64,000 nt of DNA from Algibacter miyuki (GTDB lineage Bacteria; Bacteroidota; Bacteroidia; Flavobacteriales; Flavobacteriaceae): assembly GCF_042427745.1 (NCBI RefSeq), contig NZ_JBHMFA010000006.1; one strand, 5' to 3'. Every line of letters begins with the position of its first letter. Positions within the stretch are counted from its first letter, which is position 1. The notes below the pieces were generated by a model that saw only the letters and a program-made list of their open reading frames with translations, was not told the DNA's origin and did no database searches. The translations under genes were made by a program, and so were the position numbers. Positions 59,823-64,000 of this stretch are shown piece by piece.

Positions 59823-61250
59823 TTATTTTACCAATACCTTTTTCTGAAAACTACTTTTAGGCGCTTCGCAAAGCGAACATTGATAAGTATCTTCGAGGTT
59901 TTCGAATGGCGTTTGGGGTTCTATATCTTGAGTGATATCTCCAAAAGCTTCATTATAGATAGTTAAACAATCTTGACATTGATAAACGTTTTCTTCGGTG
60001 ATTTCCTTTTTAATTTCTTTGACTTTTTCTTCATCTTGACGACTGCCTAATTGCTCAAAATACAGCTTACTTAACTCCATTAAAAGCCCCGGAAGCTCCA
60101 CCTTGTCAACGTCTTGAACATGCATGATATATTCTCGGGTGTTGGGGTCGAAATTTTTCGCGTAAAGCAAATTATAGGTATCTCGAATAACAAAATCTCC
60201 AAGAAATTCTGGCTTTTTATTTTTTTCGATGACTACGGAAGTAAAATGGTACGATTGGCTTTCGTAATTGGAAATTCCGAAGGTTAAACCATAGGTGCTT
60301 ATATCGTTTTGGTCGAAGTTTGCAACTAGGTATTTTTTAAGACTTAACGCATCGGCATCATTAACTGGTAAATGCCAGTTGAGTTCCAACATGGAGTGGC
60401 GCACATTGATACCGTAACTACCTAAGAATTTTTCCCATTGTAATTTAGAATCTGTTGGAACGCCTTTAACTATAAAGGATTTCCAAGGTGTGATACAAAT
60501 TTTACCAATTTTACTTTCGGCACATAAATCGCACATATCTTTTAAAAATTTAAGATCGTAACGGTTGTTTCTCCAGTATAAACCGAGCCAATATTTATCG
60601 CCAAAACGATTCATTCCTTCATAATAAGGAAACGGATAAAATGGCACTTTGAGTGATTTAGTAATGGTTCTATTATTAGTTTCTACGGCATCATTTACCA
60701 GTTCAAAAAGGGTTTCTATAGTTTCTGGTTCTTCCTGTAAAACGTTTTCTATGGCTTGTTCTATCTTACACATATCCCAACTAAAAATAAGTACGGGATA
60801 GCATTCGGTTTTATTCCAATCTGGTAAACGAACGTATAAATACCAGTAATCTTCGTGTTCTGAAGCTATAAAATTGATGTTTCCTGTAAATAATGGCACC
60901 AACCTTTGTTTGGGGTCCGTGATGTTTAAACGGAGTTTTAAATTATGCTTAAATTGCTCGATAACATACAAATATCGATCGCCAGTAAGCCATGATGTAC
61001 TTGGTAAAATATCGGCAGAAACGTAGGACGATACAATGTTTTCAATACCGTCTCTTTTGGGTTTTATAAATTGAATTTTATCGAATTGCGCAAACGTACT
61101 TTCATCGATTGCTTCGGGGAAAATTATATCTTGTCGCGAACCAAAGGATATAGCATCTAAACCTAAGCTTTCTGCGGCTTCACAAATATATTTTAGCTCA
61201 CCTGGAGATAAAACACCACCGTTAATTCGTAATCTATATGGCTCTATCAT
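59823..61250 (-). CDS. Nitrite/sulfite-reductase ferredoxin-like protein with C-terminal rubredoxin domain
   Basis: A 475-residue protein. The N-terminus (MIEPYRLRINGGVLSPGELK and GLDAISFGSRQDIIFPEAI) resembles the ferredoxin-like half domain of assimilatory nitrite/sulfite reductases, and a second such region (KICITPWKSFIVKGVP) occurs near residue 260. The siroheme/4Fe-4S cysteine set of true reductases is not seen. The C-terminus is a rubredoxin domain: YQCQDCLTIYNEAFGD, then YQCSLCEAPK, i.e. two C-x2-C knuckles for one iron. Its ATG overlaps the stop of the nitrate reductase gene (TAATG), so the two are translationally coupled. It may pass electrons to or from the reductase; this is inference. 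Confidence 0.8.
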   Translation of the reverse strand: MIEPYRLRINGGVLSPGELKYICEAAESLGLDAISFGSRQDIIFPEAIDESTFAQFDKIQFIKPKRDGIENIVSSYVSADILPSTSWLTGDRYLYVIEQFKHNLKLRLNITDPKQRLVPLFTGNINFIASEHEDYWYLYVRLPDWNKTECYPVLIFSWDMCKIEQAIENVLQEEPETIETLFELVNDAVETNNRTITKSLKVPFYPFPYYEGMNRFGDKYWLGLYWRNNRYDLKFLKDMCDLCAESKIGKICITPWKSFIVKGVPTDSKLQWEKFLGSYGINVRHSMLELNWHLPVNDADALSLKKYLVANFDQNDISTYGLTFGISNYESQSYHFTSVVIEKNKKPEFLGDFVIRDTYNLLYAKNFDPNTREYIMHVQDVDKVELPGLLMELSKLYFEQLGSRQDEEKVKEIKKEITEENVYQCQDCLTIYNEAFGDITQDIEPQTPFENLEDTYQCSLCEAPKSSFQKKVLVK

Positions 61251-64000
61251 TATGCTAATACTTTAGTGTGACTTAATATTTCTTTGACTTCGGTTTTGCA
61301 ACTTCCGCAGCCTAAACCGGCTCCCGTTTTATTACATAATTCGGTAAAATTATTACAACCTTTTTCAATAGCTTCTACTATATTGCCTTCGCCCACTTGG
61401 CTACACGAACAAACCAATTTACCAATTACTGGCACATCGTTTGAAGCGCCGCGAAGTAAACTATTACGTTTATCAGCCATTTCAATTTTACTTTCAATCA
61501 TGGTTTTAAACTCGGCAAATTCGTTTTTATCGCCCATTAAAACGGCTCCAATTAATAAGTCGTCTTTTACAATACACTTTTTATAATAGCGCTTAGAAAT
61601 ATCGGTAAATATAATTTCCTGATAGCTTAAATCGTTTTCTGGCACATTAATTTCTCCAATACTACAGAGATTTAAATCGTTAAATTTCAATATATTCATT
61701 AACACCGAACCGCTGTAAGACACACTAATATCGCCTGCAATAAAGTTAGCTAAAATATTGGCTTGCTCTTCTGCTGCTGATGTAATTCCGAAAAGTTGAT
61801 TATTAAATTCTGCTATTTCGCCAATGGCAAAAATATTAGGCACCGAGGATTGTAAATGTTGATTAACCTTAACTCCACGACCACAAAGAATTCCGTTTTC
61901 TTTAGCTATTTCGATATTCGGACGTGTCCCAATAGCGTAAACAATAGCGTTAGCCGTTAAGAACTTTCCACTTTTTAAAGTGATATTTAACTCACCTGTA
62001 TCATCATCGTCAAAAACAGTACTCACCTCGTTATCAAAATATATTTGAATGCCACGTTCCTGAACATCTAAAGCCAAAAGTTTACTAGAAACCTTGTCTA
62101 ACTGACGCTCCATTAAACGCGACGCCCGTTGAATAATAGTAATTTTAACGTTTTTATGTTTCATAGCTGCCGCCAATTCTAAACCTAACAATCCACCACC
62201 AACAATAACCACATGTTGTTCTTCAGGAGGCAAATTGGTAGCATCTAAATAAGCTTTAAAACTATCGGCATCTTGTTTATTACGCATGGTAAAACGCCCA
62301 GGCAAATCAATCTGCACATCGTTTGGAATAAAAGCGCGACTCCCTGTGGCTAAAATAAGTTTATTGAAGCTATGCTCCTCTCCATGATTATCGGTAACCA
62401 CATTGTGTTTCGAGTCGATATTAGCGATCGATGTTTCAGGATGTACCGTAATATTTAATTTCTTTAACTCTAATTTTTTAATTTTCAGAAGCTGTTCCCA
62501 ACTTAATTCTTCTGTAATATATTCTGGTAATAAAACCCGGTTATAAAACAAATTAGGTTCTTTTGAAAATACATGAATTTCATCAACCTCGTTAGATTCT
62601 CTATAATTTTGCACAAATCGGAAAGCAGCTGCTCCCGCTCCAACAATAATAATTTTTTCAACAGGTTTTTTGTACTTAGAAACCGAAACACAAGTGAATT
62701 TAAAATCGGGTTCTTTTGAAATAGGATCGACGTGTGTATTAGTTAAATTATTCGCACGGTTTAAATTACTTTGAAGTTGTTTTCCCCAATGCATAGGTAA
62801 AAACACTACGCCTTTTTTTATGGTATCAGTAACTTTTGCACGAACACGAACAATGCCGTTCGTACTTTTTATTTCTGAAATATCGCCATCTTTAATTTTA
62901 TTTAAAAAAGCGTCTACAGGATTAATTTCTAAAACAGGGGTTGGATAATGTGTTTTTAATCGAGACACCTTTCCTGTTTTAGTCATGGTGTGCCATTGAT
63001 CGCGCACCCGGCCTGTGGTTAATATTAAAGGAAATTCACCTGTAGGTTGCACCGCTGTATTTTCGGTACTTTGAGGTAAATTAAAAATAGCTTTTTGAGA
63101 AGGTGTATAGAATTTTTTATCTTCAAACAAACGTGGGGTTCCCGGATGACGATATTCTGGAACTGGCCATTGGAAGGTGCCTTCATTTTTTAATCGTTCG
63201 TAATTTAAAAAAGACACATCAATATTAGTGCCTTTGGTCATTGAGGCGTATTCATCATAAATTTCCGAAGCATTATTAAAATTAAAACCACGGAAGCCCA
63301 TACGTTGTGCAAAATCGCAGAATATTTCAACATCTGGTCGCGCTTCTCCTGGCGCATCAATTTCTTTAGGTAAATAGGAAATTCGACGTTCAGAATTCGT
63401 CATAGTTCCTTCTTTCTCTAACCAAGCAGCGGCTGGCAATACTAAATCAGCATATTCTAAAGTATCCGATTTATGCGAAATTTCTTGAACCACCACAAAT
63501 TTGGCGTTTTTCATAGCCTTTTCAATACGGTGCGTGTTTGGCATACTCACCAACGGATTTGTACAAGCAATCCAAACGGCTTTTAGTTTTCCACTTTCTA
63601 GAGCATCAAACATTTCGGTAGCTGTTAAACCTGGGTTAGGCGAAATTTTATCGACACCCCAAAATTGAGCTACTTCTCGCCTGTGTTCTTCATTACCTAA
63701 ATCTTTATGTACCGCTAATAAATTAGCCATACCGCCAACTTCACGACCGCCCATAGCATTGGGTTGCCCCGTAAGTGAAAATGGTCCAGAACCTGGTTTT
63801 CCAACCTGCCCTGTAATTAACGATAAATTAAGTAAGGAAACATTTTTATCGGTTCCTACAACACTTTGATTAAGCCCCATGGCCCACATACTGATAAAAC
63901 CTTTAGAAACACCAATAATATCGGCTGCTTTCTGAATATCTCTTTCTTCAACGCCACACAGTTTTGAAGCTTTTTTTAATGAAGTCTTAAATATTAATTC
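61250..64000 (-). CDS. Assimilatory nitrate reductase fused to FAD/NAD reductase and BFD-like domain (5' end outside window)
   Basis: The frame is open to the right edge, so only the last 916 residues are seen. The first part is the molybdopterin (bis-MGD) domain of NasA/NasC-type reductases (MWAMGLNQSVVGTDKN, GQPNAMGGREVGGMANLL, WIACTNPLVSMPNTHRIEKA, LILTTGRVRDQWHTMTKTG). Next is an FAD/NAD pyridine nucleotide reductase as in NirB (IIIVGAGAAAFRFVQNY, HVVIVGGGLLGLELAAAM). The C-terminus is a BFD-like [2Fe-2S] unit (VCSCSQVGEG then GAGLGCGSCKTEVKEIL). So nitrate reduction and its NAD(P)H-linked electron supply are on one chain. It depends on the Mo cofactor made by the operon at 51392-58106. 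Its stop overlaps the ATG of the next gene. Confidence 0.9.
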   Translation of the reverse strand, partial: ELIFKTSLKKASKLCGVEERDIQKAADIIGVSKGFISMWAMGLNQSVVGTDKNVSLLNLSLITGQVGKPGSGPFSLTGQPNAMGGREVGGMANLLAVHKDLGNEEHRREVAQFWGVDKISPNPGLTATEMFDALESGKLKAVWIACTNPLVSMPNTHRIEKAMKNAKFVVVQEISHKSDTLEYADLVLPAAAWLEKEGTMTNSERRISYLPKEIDAPGEARPDVEIFCDFAQRMGFRGFNFNNASEIYDEYASMTKGTNIDVSFLNYERLKNEGTFQWPVPEYRHPGTPRLFEDKKFYTPSQKAIFNLPQSTENTAVQPTGEFPLILTTGRVRDQWHTMTKTGKVSRLKTHYPTPVLEINPVDAFLNKIKDGDISEIKSTNGIVRVRAKVTDTIKKGVVFLPMHWGKQLQSNLNRANNLTNTHVDPISKEPDFKFTCVSVSKYKKPVEKIIIVGAGAAAFRFVQNYRESNEVDEIHVFSKEPNLFYNRVLLPEYITEELSWEQLLKIKKLELKKLNITVHPETSIANIDSKHNVVTDNHGEEHSFNKLILATGSRAFIPNDVQIDLPGRFTMRNKQDADSFKAYLDATNLPPEEQHVVIVGGGLLGLELAAAMKHKNVKITIIQRASRLMERQLDKVSSKLLALDVQERGIQIYFDNEVSTVFDDDDTGELNITLKSGKFLTANAIVYAIGTRPNIEIAKENGILCGRGVKVNQHLQSSVPNIFAIGEIAEFNNQLFGITSAAEEQANILANFIAGDISVSYSGSVLMNILKFNDLNLCSIGEINVPENDLSYQEIIFTDISKRYYKKCIVKDDLLIGAVLMGDKNEFAEFKTMIESKIEMADKRNSLLRGASNDVPVIGKLVCSCSQVGEGNIVEAIEKGCNNFTELCNKTGAGLGCGSCKTEVKEILSHTKVLA

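Overview
The window is AT-rich DNA from a marine-type member of the Flavobacteriaceae (Bacteroidota). The evidence is the type IX secretion system (T9SS) C-terminal sorting domains on three very large secreted proteins, a CusA-type efflux pump fused to a TolC-like domain, a DUF6660-type Cys-rich lipoprotein, algal-polysaccharide enzymes with Bacteroidota-style signal peptides, and TAnnTTTG-like promoter elements. No tRNA, rRNA, CRISPR array or insertion sequence was seen.

Layout. (1) 1-5786: a truncated, apparently frameshifted secreted protein, two hypothetical secreted proteins, dps, and a three-gene minus-strand unit (a thioredoxin-fold ArsC-like protein without its cysteine, and two AsmA/DUF748-like membrane-anchored proteins). 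(2) 6043-20812: two giant T9SS substrates in one operon. The first transcribed is a 2132-residue leucine-rich-repeat protein with a dockerin-like domain. The second is a 2780-residue multidomain adhesin with an N-terminal cohesin-like domain, so the two may bind each other. (3) 21462-32372: an algal-polysaccharide utilisation block, all on the minus strand: SGNH/sialate O-acetylesterase-type esterase, GH117-like, GH2, GH43-like, GH95 and a Cys-type sulfatase. No SusC/SusD pair lies inside the window. (4) 32566-38675: heavy-metal efflux (CusB-like adaptor, CusA-TolC fusion, DUF6660 protein). (5) 38693-43603: a single-module NRPS (C-A-T-TE) whose adenylation code reads glycine-like, a phosphopantetheinyl transferase, and a 47-codon ORF whose stop overlaps the NRPS start. 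(6) 43770-48355: a BspA-like DUF285 repeat surface protein with a T9SS type-B signal, and YifB/ComM. (7) 48850-49635: a non-coding region with a 62-nt tandem repeat, several hairpins and a strong plus-strand terminator, which looks like a structured RNA. (8) 49636-58106: a porin, then a divergent complete molybdenum-cofactor operon (moeA, ModE-like regulator, TauE/SafE permease, mobA, moaD, moeB-rhodanese, moaE, moaCB fusion, moaA). (9) 58477-59428: an Hpt protein and a CheY-like regulator. (10) 59661-59806: a conserved-looking flavobacterial structured RNA. (11) 59823-64000: an assimilatory nitrate reductase fused to an FAD/NAD reductase and a [2Fe-2S] BFD-like domain, followed by a protein joining nitrite-reductase ferredoxin-like half domains to a rubredoxin.

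How they fit together. The Moco operon supplies the cofactor that the nitrate reductase at the right edge needs, so regions 8 and 11 form a nitrate-assimilation neighbourhood. Regions 2, 3 and 6 describe a surface-attached degrader of sulfated algal glycans. The NRPS/PPTase pair runs directly (17-bp gap) into the metal-efflux genes, which may mean a shared transcript.

The least explained items are the 62-nt-repeat RNA, the cohesin/dockerin pair among T9SS proteins, the glycine-type single-module NRPS with its coupled small ORF, and the rubredoxin/nitrite-reductase-like hybrid.
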